Program-made: the position numbers and the translations under genes
Notes under the pieces: generated by a model
Seen by the model: the letters and a program-made list of their open reading frames with translations, nothing else
The model's database searches: none
What the model was told of the DNA's origin: nothing
Shown here: in pieces, positions 47,735 through 56,638 of the stretch
Layout: the number at the start of each line of letters is the position of its first letter
Position numbering within the stretch: the stretch's first letter is position 1
Assembly (NCBI GenBank): GCA_030685015.1
Contig: JAUXWS010000068.1
Span: 10,102 to 74,101 of the forward strand
DNA from: a bacterium
GTDB taxonomy: Bacteria > CAIWAD01
Direction of reading: 5' to 3'
Length of the DNA: 64,000 nt

Positions 47735-49271
47735 CCTGATCCGCCAGCATCTGGGCGAGAGACAAACCAGCGGCGTCCGGGAGGAATTCTCCCAGAACAC
47801 GCTCGGTCAGCTCATCCAGACCCTGGAGAACATGGCGGCCGAGGGGCGCGACCCCATCCGGGTCGTGTACGGCTGGCGGGACGCCCTTTATCCGGATCTG
47901 CCCCTGCTCCCCGTCAACCGCCAGCTTCCCTCTTCGTCCTACCAGGACCTGAGCGCGCACCTGGGCCAGGACGCCACCACCCTGCTCTACCTCTTCGACG
48001 ACGGGGCCTCCGCCTTCAGCCTGCTCGGCCAGCTGGTGGACAATCCGGAGATCAGCGTCTTCCAGCAGCGACTGCCGGTGCGCGCCCTCTGGAGCTTCGA
48101 CCGCACCTTCCAGCAGGAGCTGCTGGCCGAGCTGGAGCGCCGGTTGCCTTTCCACCGCCTGCCCCTGGACGATCAGCCAAGGCGCAACGGGTTGGCGGCC
48201 CGCTTCCACGGCCGCCTCATCAAGTTCCTTGAGGAGAGCCTGCTGGAGACGCGCCAGTCGCTCAACCTGATCACCGGCATCCTGCGCGTGCAGAAGACGA
48301 TCAGTCGCGAGTTGGACTTCGAGCGTCTGCTGGAGCTGATTGGCGACACCCTGATCGAGACCTTCCATTTCCAGTTGGGTGAGCTGGAACTCTACGACGC
48401 CGAGGAGTCCCGCCTCGTCCACCAGGTCACCTGGAACATGGACAGCCCGGGGCAGACACTCAGCCGCAACCTGCAGATCCTGCTTGACGTGGAGCAGGAG
48501 CGCTCCCTCTTCCTGGCGGGCGCCCCGGTCGTGCTCGAGGCCCTGCGCCGCCACCCCCTCGTCCTCAACCACCGCCTGGTGGAGATCCTGGGCCTGCGTT
48601 TCGCCATCCTGCTGCCGCTCTTCGCCGGCGACGAGAAAGTGGGCCTGCTCAAGCTCTACTACGGCCACCCCGAGGTGATCAGTCCCACGCGCCTGGCCTG
48701 GCTGGAGGAGCTGTCCAACCTGATGGCCAGCGCCATCCTCAACGCCCGCGAACATACCCGCGTCTTCGAGCTGGCCACCAAGGACGGCCTGACCAGCCTG
48801 CACAACCGCCGCTACTTCGAGGAGCAGTTCAACCTGGAACTGGCCCGCACACGCCGTACCGGCGCCCGGCTCAGCCTGCTCATGCTGGACGTGGACCACT
48901 TCAAGACCTACAACGACCGCAACGGCCACCTGGCTGGCGACGAGGTGCTGGTGCAGGTGGCGCGCCTCGTCAAGCAGAACATCCGCTCGGTGGATCTCAT
49001 CGCCCGCTACGGCGGGGAGGAGTTCATCATCCTGCTCACCGGCGCCGACATCTTGGTGGGCCGCACCGTGGCCGAGAAGATCCGCGCCGCCATCGCCGAC
49101 CATCCCTTCCCCCACGGCGGGGGACAACCGGGTGGCCGCCTGACCGTCTCCATCGGCGTGGCGGAGATGAAAAGCTCGACCCGCGCCCTCGAGGAGATGA
49201 TCCGCCGGGCCGACGCCGCCCTCTACCGGGCCAAGGAGCAGGGACGCAACCGGGTGCAGACGGACGGATGA
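47727..49271 (+). CDS. GAF-GGDEF diguanylate cyclase
   Basis: This 514-residue soluble protein probably makes the second messenger cyclic di-GMP. The N-terminal about 170 residues are unassigned. A GAF-like sensor spans about 185-340 (TISRELDFERLLELIGD...FAILLPLFAGDEKVGLLKLYYG). The GGDEF domain follows, with LTSLHNRRYFEE and active-site G429-G-E-E-F433. The inhibitory I-site R420-S-V-D423 is correctly spaced, so product feedback is expected. No membrane segment is visible. The ATG at 47727 lies inside the end of hutI; a TTG 15 bases earlier is an alternative. It overlaps the GT2 gene by 4 bases. Confidence 0.9.
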   Translation: MDDLIRQHLGERQTSGVREEFSQNTLGQLIQTLENMAAEGRDPIRVVYGWRDALYPDLPLLPVNRQLPSSSYQDLSAHLGQDATTLLYLFDDGASAFSLLGQLVDNPEISVFQQRLPVRALWSFDRTFQQELLAELERRLPFHRLPLDDQPRRNGLAARFHGRLIKFLEESLLETRQSLNLITGILRVQKTISRELDFERLLELIGDTLIETFHFQLGELELYDAEESRLVHQVTWNMDSPGQTLSRNLQILLDVEQERSLFLAGAPVVLEALRRHPLVLNHRLVEILGLRFAILLPLFAGDEKVGLLKLYYGHPEVISPTRLAWLEELSNLMASAILNAREHTRVFELATKDGLTSLHNRRYFEEQFNLELARTRRTGARLSLLMLDVDHFKTYNDRNGHLAGDEVLVQVARLVKQNIRSVDLIARYGGEEFIILLTGADILVGRTVAEKIRAAIADHPFPHGGGQPGGRLTVSIGVAEMKSSTRALEEMIRRADAALYRAKEQGRNRVQTDG

Positions 49272-50017
49272 GGATGGTGTCCGTCCCCGCCCCGCCCCAA
49301 TGCCAGCCCACTGGCCCGGCCGTCCCCGAGCGGGGGCCGGCCCTGCTCATCCCGGCCTTCCAGGCTGCCCGCAGCCTGCCCGTCCTCCTGGGCGAGATTG
49401 CCCGGGGCCTGCCGGGGCTGCCCGTGCTGGTGGTGGACGACGGTTCCACCGACGACACGACCCAGGCCGCCCGCGCGGGCGGCGCCGAGGTCTTCCGCCA
49501 CCTGCGCAACCAGGGCAAGGGCGCGGCCCTGGCCCGCGGCTGGAGCCTGCTCTTCCGCCGCGGACATGCCGCCGTGCTCTGCCTGGACGCCGATGGCCAG
49601 CATGATCCGGCCGAGGCCAAGGCCTTCCTCGACCTGTGGCGTCGCGAGCGGCCCGATCTGATCGTGGGGGACCGCGGCCTGGGGGAGGCGTCCATGCCCT
49701 GGGACCGCCGCCTCTCCAACCGCCTCTCCACCCTGGTGCTGCGCCGACGGACGGGCTTGCCGCTGACGGACAGCCAGTGCGGCTTCCGCCTGCTGACGCG
49801 CTCCCTCTGGGAGGGGCTGCGGCTCCGCGGCCGCGCCTATGACCAGGAGAGCGAGCTGCTGCTGCAGGCGGCGGCGCTGGGCGCGCGGGTGCGGCAGGTG
49901 CCGGTGGTCCAACGTCCGGCCCGGGCGGACAGCCACGTGCGGCGCGGGCCGGATCTCCTGCGCTTCCTGGCCCGGCTGGCCGAGGGCGCCGCCGCGCTGG
50001 AGGACGAGGAGACATGA
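49268..50017 (+). CDS. Family 2 glycosyltransferase (DPM1/DPG-synthase-like)
   Basis: This 249-residue GT-A fold enzyme has LIPAFQAARSLP, VVDDGSTDDT, NQGKGAALARGW, and the metal-binding DADGQHDP, as in polyprenyl-phosphate mannose/glucose synthases. No C-terminal membrane helices are present. It may supply polyprenyl-linked sugar to GT-C enzymes such as the one at 36463; that link is inference. It overlaps both neighbours by 4 bases (ATGA). Confidence 0.85.
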   Translation: MRMVSVPAPPQCQPTGPAVPERGPALLIPAFQAARSLPVLLGEIARGLPGLPVLVVDDGSTDDTTQAARAGGAEVFRHLRNQGKGAALARGWSLLFRRGHAAVLCLDADGQHDPAEAKAFLDLWRRERPDLIVGDRGLGEASMPWDRRLSNRLSTLVLRRRTGLPLTDSQCGFRLLTRSLWEGLRLRGRAYDQESELLLQAAALGARVRQVPVVQRPARADSHVRRGPDLLRFLARLAEGAAALEDEET

Positions 50018-50673
50018 GCGAACATCTCGAGGAGGCCCGCCGCGAGATGGTGGAGCGGCATCTGCGGGCCCGCGGCATCCGCGACGAGCGGGTGCTGGGG
50101 GCCATGGCGCGCCTGGAGCGCCATCGTTTCGTGGACGGTCCCATGATGGCCCGCGCCTATGAGGACCGTCCCCTCCCCATCGGCCAGGGACAGACGATCA
50201 GCCAGCCCTACATCGTCGCCCTGATGACGGAGGCCCTCCAGCTGACGGGTGACGAGCGCGTGCTGGAGGTGGGCACAGGCAGCGGCTACCAGGCCGCCCT
50301 GCTCAGCCTCCTCTGCGAGCGGGTCTACACCATCGAGCGGCACAGCGAGCTGCTCGTCCGCGCCCGCCGCGTCTTCGACGAGCTGGGGCTGGCCAACATC
50401 GTCAGCCGCCGCGGGGACGGCAGCATCGGCTGGCCGGCCGAGGCCCCCTTCGACCGCATCATCGTCACCGCCGGCGCCCCGGCCGTGCCCGACTCCCTGG
50501 CCCGGCAGCTGGCCCTGGGCGGCCGCCTCGTGCTGCCCGTGGGCGACCGGCGCGAGCAGGAGCTGAAGATCGTCGACCGCCTCTCGGACAGCGCCTTCCG
50601 GGGCCGCACGGCCGGGGCCTGCACCTTCGTGCCGCTGCTGGGCAAGGAGGGCTGGGCCGCCGGCACCCCCTGA
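50014..50673 (+). CDS. pcm: Protein-L-isoaspartate O-methyltransferase
   Basis: This 219-residue repair enzyme methylates isoaspartyl residues in damaged proteins using SAM. Signatures are YEDRPLPIGQGQTISQPYIV and the SAM-binding VLEVGTGSGYQAALL, followed by VYTIERHSELLVRAR and DRIIVTAGAPAVP. Length is standard. It overlaps the GT2 gene by ATGA and precedes the DedA-like gene by 27 bases. Confidence 0.94.
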   Translation: MSEHLEEARREMVERHLRARGIRDERVLGAMARLERHRFVDGPMMARAYEDRPLPIGQGQTISQPYIVALMTEALQLTGDERVLEVGTGSGYQAALLSLLCERVYTIERHSELLVRARRVFDELGLANIVSRRGDGSIGWPAEAPFDRIIVTAGAPAVPDSLARQLALGGRLVLPVGDRREQELKIVDRLSDSAFRGRTAGACTFVPLLGKEGWAAGTP

Positions 50674-50700
50674 CCACCACTCCACACTGGAAGGGACCTC

Positions 50701-51291
50701 ATGCTTCGTCGCCTCTACCACTGGGTTCTCCACTGGGCCGACCACCGCTGGGCCGTGCCCGCCCTGGCGCTGCTGGCCTTCGCCGAGTCCAGCTTCTTCC
50801 CGGTGCCACCCGACGTGCTCCTCATCGCCCTGACGCTGGGTCGGCCGCGGCGGGCCTGGTGGTACGCCGGGGTCTGCTCGCTGGGGTCGGTGGCCGGCGG
50901 CGTGCTGGGCTACCTGATCGGCGCCCTGCTGTGGGAGGCGGTCCAGGGCTGGTTCATCCCCCTCCTCTTCAGCCAGGAGATCTTCGACCACGTGGCCGGC
51001 CTCTACGGTCGCAATGCCTTCTGGGCCATTTTCACGGCGGCCTTCACGCCCATCCCCTACAAGGTCTTCACCATCGCGGCGGGGGTCTTCCACGAACAGG
51101 TGGCGCTGGGCGTGCTGGTGCTGGCCTCGGCCCTGGGCCGCCCCCTGCGCTTCTTCCTGGTGGCCGGACTGCTGCGTTTCTTCGGCGAGCCGATGAAGGC
51201 CTTCATCGAGCGCTGGTTCGACTGGCTGGCCCTCGCTTTCGCCGTGCTCCTGATCGGCAGCTTCCTCCTCGTCAAGCTGATCGGAGGCTGA
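50701..51291 (+). CDS. YqaA/DedA-type VTT-domain membrane protein
   Basis: This 196-residue inner-membrane protein has four to five hydrophobic segments. The conserved FAESSFFPVPPDVLLIALTL, GSVAGGVLGYLIG and FTPIPYKVFTIAAGVF stretches place it in the SNARE-associated/VTT (DedA, YqaA) superfamily, implicated in lipid transport or scrambling. Which lipid is unknown. GGAAGG precedes the ATG. Confidence 0.85.
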   Translation: MLRRLYHWVLHWADHRWAVPALALLAFAESSFFPVPPDVLLIALTLGRPRRAWWYAGVCSLGSVAGGVLGYLIGALLWEAVQGWFIPLLFSQEIFDHVAGLYGRNAFWAIFTAAFTPIPYKVFTIAAGVFHEQVALGVLVLASALGRPLRFFLVAGLLRFFGEPMKAFIERWFDWLALAFAVLLIGSFLLVKLIGG

Positions 51292-51431
51292 GCGGGAGCG
51301 GCCGGGCCGGCCGGGACGAGTGCCGGGCGGCGGACCGGTCGCGGCCGGAAGCCGGTACGAATGCGAGTGGACGAAGGAATCCGCATTTGCCACCTTCGGC
51401 CATCACCAGTCACCCAGAAAGGAGCCGCATA

Positions 51432-51668
51432 ATGGCCGACAAGGCGCGCAAATTCCCGGAGAACGTTCCCGGCAAGTTCTATGTGGACGAGGACTGCATC
51501 TGCTGCGGTGCCTGCGTGGACGCCGCCCCCAACAACTTCAAGGAATCCGCGGGCGGAGACTACGATTACGTCTACAAGCAGCCGGAGAACGAAACGGAAT
51601 TGCAGCAGTGCAAGGACGCCATTGCCGAGTGCCCCGTCAACTGCATCGGGGACGACGGCGAAGACTGA
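51432..51668 (+). CDS. Small 4Fe-4S ferredoxin
   Basis: This 78-residue electron carrier resembles the single-cluster bacterial ferredoxins. The cluster motif is C-I-C-C-G-A-C (CxxCxxC with one extra Cys) near residues 24-30, and the distal Cys is in AECPVNCI. An acidic C-terminus and an internal loop (NNFKESAGGDYDYVYKQPE) are typical. The start follows GAAAGGAG. It is an isolated gene with an intrinsic terminator 24 bases after the stop. Redox partners are unknown. Confidence 0.88.
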   Translation: MADKARKFPENVPGKFYVDEDCICCGACVDAAPNNFKESAGGDYDYVYKQPENETELQQCKDAIAECPVNCIGDDGED

Positions 51669-51691
51669 TTCCTGGCCGCGACGACCGATGG

Positions 51692-51714
51692 GGGCGCCAC
51701 CAGGCGCCCTTTTT
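51692..51714 (+). terminator. Intrinsic terminator after the ferredoxin gene
   Basis: GGGCGCC (51692-51698), loop ACCA and GGCGCCC (51703-51709) are followed directly by TTTTT (51710-51714). It is a canonical Rho-independent terminator. The next gene's ATG is only 13 bases beyond it. Confidence 0.9.
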
Positions 51715-51726
51715 CATGGAGGGACG

Positions 51727-52770
51727 ATGGCCTGCACGGCGGAGGACCTTTACCGGACGCTGATCGAGGATGCCCGCCGGCTGGTGGAGGCGGCCGCCCA
51801 CCGGCTGCGGGAGAGCGGCCCGGAGGACGGCGCCGTGTCCTCCGGCTGGACCGCCGCCCAGGTGCTGGGTCACCTCTGGGACAGCGCCCAGGTCAACCAT
51901 CTGCGCCTGCTGCGCGGCATGGCAGGGGATGATCTCATCTTTCCCGGCTACGACCAAGATGCCTGGGTGGGAGTCCAGGATCCCGCCACCCTGCCCTGGG
52001 AGCTTCTGGTGGAGGGCTGGCGCGCCGACAACCTGCGCCTGCTGCACCTGGCCGGCCGCCTGGAGCCGGTCCTGCGCACGCGGCTCCACCCCCGGCACAG
52101 CCTGGACCGCATCGGCTGGCAGCCTCATCCCGCCCACCTGCCCGCCTCCCTCGAGCATCTCATCCGCGACTACCTGGGCCACCTGCGCCATCACCTGCGC
52201 CGCCTCTCGCCCGCCCTTGTCCCGCCGTCCAGCATGCCCGCGGCCCTGGACCGCGCCGTCCTGCCCCTGCGCACGGGCCGGCTCGTGCTGGAGCCGCTGC
52301 GGACGGAGGATGTGGACGAGCTTGCCCCCATCCTGGCGGATCCGGCCGTGGTGCGGCACCTGCCCGGTCCGCCGCGCAGCCGCGAGCAGACGGCCAAGAC
52401 GATCGCCCATTTCGTCGCCCACCAGGAACGGCTTGGTTTCAGCGCCTGGGCCCTGCGCATGCGGGAGGACGGGCGCCTGGCCGGCTGGTGCGGCCTGGCC
52501 GAGTTGGACGGCACGGGCGAGGTGGAGCTGCTCTACTGCCTGGGCACCCATGCCTGGGGCCGTGGCATCGCCAGCGAGGCGGCCCGCGCCTGCCTGGCTT
52601 GTGCCCGCGACCAGCTGGGCCTGCCCCGCCTGGCCGCCGTGGTGGCGCCGGACAACCAGGCCAGCCGGCGCGTCCTGGCCACGTGCGGCCTGGATCAGCG
52701 CCGTCCCGCCCGCCACTTCGGCCTGGAGCTGGAGTGGTGGCAGATCGACTTTGACAAGGAGCCGACATGA
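51727..52770 (+). CDS. DinB-like domain fused to GNAT acetyltransferase
   Basis: This 347-residue protein has an N-terminal DinB/YfiT-like four-helix domain (about 1-165): first metal His in LGHLWDSAQVNHLRLL, distal pair in HLRHHL. A linker leads to a RimJ/RimL-type GNAT domain (about 180-347) with LPLRTGRLVLEPLR and the acetyl-CoA loop GTHAWGRGIASEAARACL. DinB-fold proteins are often metal-dependent thiol transferases, while RimJ-like GNATs acetylate amines or peptides. The combined activity is unknown. GGAGGG precedes the ATG. It overlaps the PEBP gene by ATGA. Confidence 0.82.
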   Translation: MACTAEDLYRTLIEDARRLVEAAAHRLRESGPEDGAVSSGWTAAQVLGHLWDSAQVNHLRLLRGMAGDDLIFPGYDQDAWVGVQDPATLPWELLVEGWRADNLRLLHLAGRLEPVLRTRLHPRHSLDRIGWQPHPAHLPASLEHLIRDYLGHLRHHLRRLSPALVPPSSMPAALDRAVLPLRTGRLVLEPLRTEDVDELAPILADPAVVRHLPGPPRSREQTAKTIAHFVAHQERLGFSAWALRMREDGRLAGWCGLAELDGTGEVELLYCLGTHAWGRGIASEAARACLACARDQLGLPRLAAVVAPDNQASRRVLATCGLDQRRPARHFGLELEWWQIDFDKEPT

Positions 52771-53363
52771 AGCTGATCATCCCGACCCTCTGTCTTGTCC
52801 TCTGGCTGGGCTGCGGCGGCAGCCCGCCCGCCCCCGCGCCGCCAGTGGAGGCGCCGCCGGAGGCCCCGGCCGACACGGCCTTCGCCTTGCGCTCCGACGC
52901 CTTCGCCGACGGCCAGGCCATCCCCGCCCGCTACACCTGCGAGGGCCTGGATCTCTCGCCGCCCCTCGCCTGGACGCCGCCGCCGCCGGGCACGCTCAGC
53001 CTGGCTCTGCTCGTCCGTGATCCGGACGCCCCCGATCCGGCGGCTCCCACCCGGACCTGGACCCACTGGCTCCTGCTCAACCTGCCGCCCGCGGCGGGCG
53101 TCCTGCCCGAGCAGGCGGGCAACGAGAGCCGCACGGGCGTTCCCGCCGGAGCGCTGGACGGACTCAACGACTGGGGGCGCGGCGGCTGGGGCGGCCCTTG
53201 CCCGCCCGTGGGCCGCCACCGCTACCAGTTTCTCCTGTTCGCCCTGGATACCCTGCTGCCCCTCCGCGCCGATTGGTCGCGGGAGGAACTGGAGCTGCTG
53301 GGGGAGACACGGGCCCTGGCCGTGGCGCAGGTGACCGGCACCTACCAGAAGTCAGCGCCATGA
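52767..53363 (+). CDS. PEBP-family (YbhB/YbcL-like) lipoprotein
   Basis: This 198-residue protein has a signal peptide with a lipobox (LWLGC) and a Pro/Ala linker. A phosphatidylethanolamine-binding-protein fold follows, with LSPPLAWTPPPPGTLSLALLVRDPDAP, THWLLLNLPP and GPCPPVGRHRYQFLLFALD. YbhB/YbcL proteins are periplasmic or lipid-anchored; ligands are uncharacterised. It is coupled by ATGA overlaps to DinB-domain genes on both sides. Confidence 0.88.
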   Translation: MKLIIPTLCLVLWLGCGGSPPAPAPPVEAPPEAPADTAFALRSDAFADGQAIPARYTCEGLDLSPPLAWTPPPPGTLSLALLVRDPDAPDPAAPTRTWTHWLLLNLPPAAGVLPEQAGNESRTGVPAGALDGLNDWGRGGWGGPCPPVGRHRYQFLLFALDTLLPLRADWSREELELLGETRALAVAQVTGTYQKSAP

Positions 53364-54265
53364 GCGGGGCGGCCCTCCACCCGGCCCTCGCCCGCCCCCT
53401 GCCCGGCGAGGCGGCCCCCGCCTACGACGCCTACCTGGCCGCCTGCCCGGTGGGCGACCTGCGCCACCTGCTGGCGGAGCAGGCCACCGCTTTCCGTCGG
53501 GAGCTGGCCGGCCTGGACGAGGCGGCCGGTGCCCACCGCTACGCGCCCGGCAAATGGAGCCTGGCCCAGTTGGTGGGGCACCTGGCCGACACGGAGCAGA
53601 TCCTGCTTGGCCGCGCCCTGCGCCTGGCCCGCGGCGACAGCCGCCCCCAGCCGGGTTTCGACGAGGACGCCTACGCCGCCGCCTGGACGCCCTCCCTGGC
53701 GCGGGAGCGGGAGCGCTGGCTGGAACAGCGCGGCCAGACTTGTCGCTTCTTCACCAACCTGGCGCCGGAGGACTGGCTGCGGCCGGGCCTGGTGGAGGAC
53801 CGGCCCGTCTCCGTGCGTGCCCTGGGCTGGATCATCGCCGGCCACCTCGAGCACCATCTGCGCAGCCTGCGCCAGCGCTACCGGCCGGGCCTGGACCCGA
53901 CGCCCGGCGAACCGGGCGCCCCGGGGGAGCCCCGCCCGGCGGCGGACGCCTGTCGCGTCTGGCGCGCCGGCGAGGCGGAGCAGGTGCTGGACCGGGAGGG
54001 CATCCAGGGCTGGCGGCTGGTCCGCGAGCAGGATCGGCGCCTCATCCGCCTGCACCTGGCGGCGGGATCCGCGCTGGCGCCGCATCCCGTGCCCGACCGG
54101 GCCCTCTTCTGGCTGGCGGCGGGACGGGGCCGCCTCACGGTGGAGGGCCGGACGGTGGAGCTGGCCGGCGGCGACGCCGCCCTGGTCGCCGCCGGCGCCA
54201 CGCGGGGCTGGGAGGCCATGACCGACCTCGACCTGCTGGTGGTGCGTGGCTGGCCGGAGGACTGA
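53360..54265 (+). CDS. DinB-like domain fused to cupin-like C-terminal domain
   Basis: This 301-residue protein has a DinB_2-type helical bundle (about 20-175), with KWSLAQLVGHLADTEQ and the distal metal pair in IIAGHLEHHLRSLRQRY. A cupin-like beta domain follows (about 195-301: RLIRLHLAAGSALAPHPVP, FWLAAGRGRLTVEGRTVELAGGDAALV). The cupin lacks an obvious His-rich metal motif, so it may be a sensing or ligand-binding module. It is the second DinB fusion in this three-gene operon. The role is unknown. Confidence 0.78.
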   Translation: MSGAALHPALARPLPGEAAPAYDAYLAACPVGDLRHLLAEQATAFRRELAGLDEAAGAHRYAPGKWSLAQLVGHLADTEQILLGRALRLARGDSRPQPGFDEDAYAAAWTPSLARERERWLEQRGQTCRFFTNLAPEDWLRPGLVEDRPVSVRALGWIIAGHLEHHLRSLRQRYRPGLDPTPGEPGAPGEPRPAADACRVWRAGEAEQVLDREGIQGWRLVREQDRRLIRLHLAAGSALAPHPVPDRALFWLAAGRGRLTVEGRTVELAGGDAALVAAGATRGWEAMTDLDLLVVRGWPED

Positions 54266-54421
54266 GCCCTTCGGGCCGGAGGATTCCCAGGGCGGGCCGT
54301 ACTCGGTGCGGCCCCTTGACGCAGCCGCGCTGCGCCTGCGGGCTTGCGCCCCGCACTGGGCGACTTGGATTCGTCATCATCCGTCATTTCACGTGACTCG
54401 GTCAGCAGGGTCGGGGGTGGC

Positions 54422-54844
54422 ATGAAGGGCGGGTTGCACCACGTGGAGATCTACGTCGCCGACCTGCCCGCGGCCAGGGAGTTCTGGCCCTGGTGGCTGG
54501 GCGAGCTGGGCTGGGAACCCTTCCAGGACTGGGCGGATGGCTTCAGCATGCTGCTGGGCGACACCTATCTCGTCTTCGTCCAGGCCACCCTGCTGGACCA
54601 GGCCTTCCACCGGCGGCGGCCGGGCCTCAACCACCTTGCCTTCCGCGCCGCCCACCGCGCCCAGGTGGACCGTCTGACGGGCGAGCTGCGCCGCCGCGGC
54701 TGGACCATCCTCTATCCCGAGCGCCATCCCCGCGCCGGGGGCGGCGACAGCTACTCCCTCTTCTTCGAGGGTCCGGAGCGCTTGAAGATCGAGCTGACGG
54801 TGGACGGCGAGGCCGCGGCGGACGGTCCGGCGACGGGGGCGTGA
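54422..54844 (+). CDS. VOC-superfamily (glyoxalase/dioxygenase-like) protein
   Basis: This 140-residue protein fits a single glyoxalase/bleomycin-resistance-like unit: LHHVEIYVADLPAAREFWPWWLGELGW with a metal-type His-x-Glu start, a central GLNHLAFRA with His, and a final ERLKIEL carrying the third acidic ligand. Function could be lyase, isomerase or resistance; none can be chosen. The start follows GGTCGGGGGTGG, which is a weak ribosome site. It is separate from the DinB operon (156-base gap). Confidence 0.8.
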   Translation: MKGGLHHVEIYVADLPAAREFWPWWLGELGWEPFQDWADGFSMLLGDTYLVFVQATLLDQAFHRRRPGLNHLAFRAAHRAQVDRLTGELRRRGWTILYPERHPRAGGGDSYSLFFEGPERLKIELTVDGEAAADGPATGA

Positions 54845-55020
54845 TGGCGGCCGGGCCATCAGCCAGGCGATGACGATCCATCGCTCCAAGGGATACATCC
54901 TCTCGACGCAGGGATGATCAAGGTGGATTTGGCTCGGCCCAATGGCCGGCACTTCCGATGTTGGGCCCGCGGCGTGGCCAAGTCCAACAGGCTGCTTGGC
55001 GTGCGCCGGGAGGAGGACCC

Positions 55021-55944
55021 GTGGCTTTGAGGCGATTGGATCACTGGCTGGACAGGCTGGAGCAGGCACGCTCCCTGGACCCGGCGGATCGGGCCGCCGT
55101 CTGCCTGGAGACCCTGGCCGAGGCCCCCGGTCCGGCCGTGGCCCGCGCCCTCAAGGGCCTGCGCCGCCTCGGGCACGACGGCTACGCCGAGACGGCGCTG
55201 GCCGCCTTCCCCCGCCTCTGCCACGACGGGCTGCGGATCGATCCGGGCTGCGCCGGCCGCCGGGCCATCGCCGAGGGCCTGCTGGCGCTGGACTGGACCC
55301 AATCCGAACCCTGGTGGGAGGGCCTGGGCATCGTCCAGTGGGAACCGGTCTATGGCGGGCGGGTGGACGCCGGGGCGGGCCTGCGCGGCCTCTGCGCCCT
55401 GGGCCTGGTGCGCAGCGGGGACACACGCGCCCCCCTGGCCCTGGCGCGCCTGCTGGCCGATCCGGAGGTGGAGGCCCGTCGCGGTGCCGTGCGCGCCCTG
55501 CGCGAGGCCCCCTCGCTTTGGGCCCTGCCTCTGCTCGCCCATCGCGCCCTGCTCCGGGCCGAGGATCTGGACGCCCAGCTGGACATCCTCCACGGCCTGC
55601 TCGAGCGGGAGGACGAGGCGGCCTTCCACTTGGTGGCGGACCTGCTGGCGGACGCCGACGGGGAAAGCCGCGAGGCGGCGGCCATCGCCCTGGGCGAGCG
55701 GGGCGGTGACGCGGGCGCCCGCCTGCTGTGGTGCCGTCTGGCGGAGGAGGTCCTGCCGCCGCGCCGGCGCCCCCTCTGGCTGGGATTGGCCCTGTCGCGC
55801 TGCGACGAGGGCCGCCCGCGGCTGCTGCGCCATCTGGCCACCGCCCCCGCGATGCAGGTGAGAGAGGCGGCCTGGGCCCTGGACGGCCTGCGTGACGAGG
55901 AGTTGACGACCGTCCTGGCCGGACCGGAGGAGCGGCGGCCATGA
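55021..55944 (+). CDS. HEAT-repeat-like protein
   Basis: This 307-residue protein is made of Leu/Ala/Arg-rich helical pairs resembling HEAT/PBS-lyase repeats (DTRAPLALARLLADPEVEARRGAVRALREAP). No catalytic residues are evident; such proteins act as scaffolds or adaptors. The GTG at 55021 was chosen for the AGGAGGA that ends 4 bases upstream; an earlier in-frame ATG at 54958 lacks such a site. It overlaps the DUF2007-like gene by ATGA. Confidence 0.68.
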   Translation: MALRRLDHWLDRLEQARSLDPADRAAVCLETLAEAPGPAVARALKGLRRLGHDGYAETALAAFPRLCHDGLRIDPGCAGRRAIAEGLLALDWTQSEPWWEGLGIVQWEPVYGGRVDAGAGLRGLCALGLVRSGDTRAPLALARLLADPEVEARRGAVRALREAPSLWALPLLAHRALLRAEDLDAQLDILHGLLEREDEAAFHLVADLLADADGESREAAAIALGERGGDAGARLLWCRLAEEVLPPRRRPLWLGLALSRCDEGRPRLLRHLATAPAMQVREAAWALDGLRDEELTTVLAGPEERRP

Positions 55945-56177
55945 ACTGGACACCCCGCCATGGTTGGTGCGTCCTGCGCGTGGTCCTCCATCGCCACGAG
56001 GGGGAGTTCCTCGCCGCGCAACTGCGGGACGCCGGCATTCCGGCCGAGCTCTTCGGCGATGATTGCGGCGGTCTGGGACTGGGCCTGCCCATGTCGATGG
56101 GACTGGCCCTCTATGTCAACGAGACCGACCTGGCCGCCGCCCGCGAGCTGCTGGACCCCTCCGGGGAGAGGCCGTGA
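55941..56177 (+). CDS. DUF2007-like small protein
   Basis: This 78-residue protein matches the DUF2007 pattern: HRHEGEFLAAQLRDAGIPAELFGDD, a glycine-rich middle, and a final LYVNETDLAAARELLD resembling the V-x-x-x-D-x-x-x-A-x-x-LL ending. These ferredoxin-like-fold proteins are annotated as putative signal-transducing proteins with no proven activity. It overlaps the HEAT gene (ATGA) and the next gene (GTGA). Confidence 0.75.
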   Translation: MNWTPRHGWCVLRVVLHRHEGEFLAAQLRDAGIPAELFGDDCGGLGLGLPMSMGLALYVNETDLAAARELLDPSGERP

Positions 56178-56632
56178 ACGGTGGCCTCTTCAGTCGCGCC
56201 AGCTTGCTCACCGAGGGGGAGCTGGTGCTGGGTCTGCTCGTGATCGCCTGGATGATGGGCGGGGTGGCCCTGGCCTGGTCCGGCCGGCGCGCCGCCCACG
56301 TGGCGGCCATGAAGGCCCTGCCGCCGTTGATGGCCCTGTTTCTTGTCGTCTTCGTGGCCGGCGCCCTGACCCGGGGTGGCGTGGAGGCGCTGGGCGACGG
56401 CGCCCGGCAGGCCCTCCTCGCCCTGCTCATCCTCCATGTCGTCCTCTCCCTGGCCGGCGGCCTGCTCTTGGTGCACGTGCTGCGACAGGGCTGGCGGGCG
56501 GCCGGATCCGACCCCGTCCGCGCCGCCGCAGCCCTGGGCCGGCATCGCCGCTGGGCCGGCTTCACGGCGGGCTTCTGGCTGGTCAACGGCCTGCTGGGCG
56601 TCCTCGTTTTCCTGCTGGCCTACGTCGTGTGA
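56174..56632 (+). CDS. Small polytopic membrane protein of unknown function
   Basis: This 152-residue protein has four clear hydrophobic segments (LVLGLLVIAWMMGGVALAW, LPPLMALFLVVFVAGAL, ALLALLILHVVLSLAGGLLL, FWLVNGLLGVLVFLLAYVV) and two His residues near helices (AAHVAAM, LHVVL). The arrangement is reminiscent of DUF420-type proteins but too weak to assign. The GTG start overlaps the preceding stop as GTGA. A HAD remnant begins 6 bases after its end. Confidence 0.65.
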   Translation: MNGGLFSRASLLTEGELVLGLLVIAWMMGGVALAWSGRRAAHVAAMKALPPLMALFLVVFVAGALTRGGVEALGDGARQALLALLILHVVLSLAGGLLLVHVLRQGWRAAGSDPVRAAAALGRHRRWAGFTAGFWLVNGLLGVLVFLLAYVV

Positions 56633-56638
56633 GCGGCC

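Noticed and set aside
51368-51396. TGGACG-N17-CACCTT before the ferredoxin gene as another member of the promoter family
   Set aside because: The -10 lacks the initial TA and the -35 match is poor. Left unannotated.
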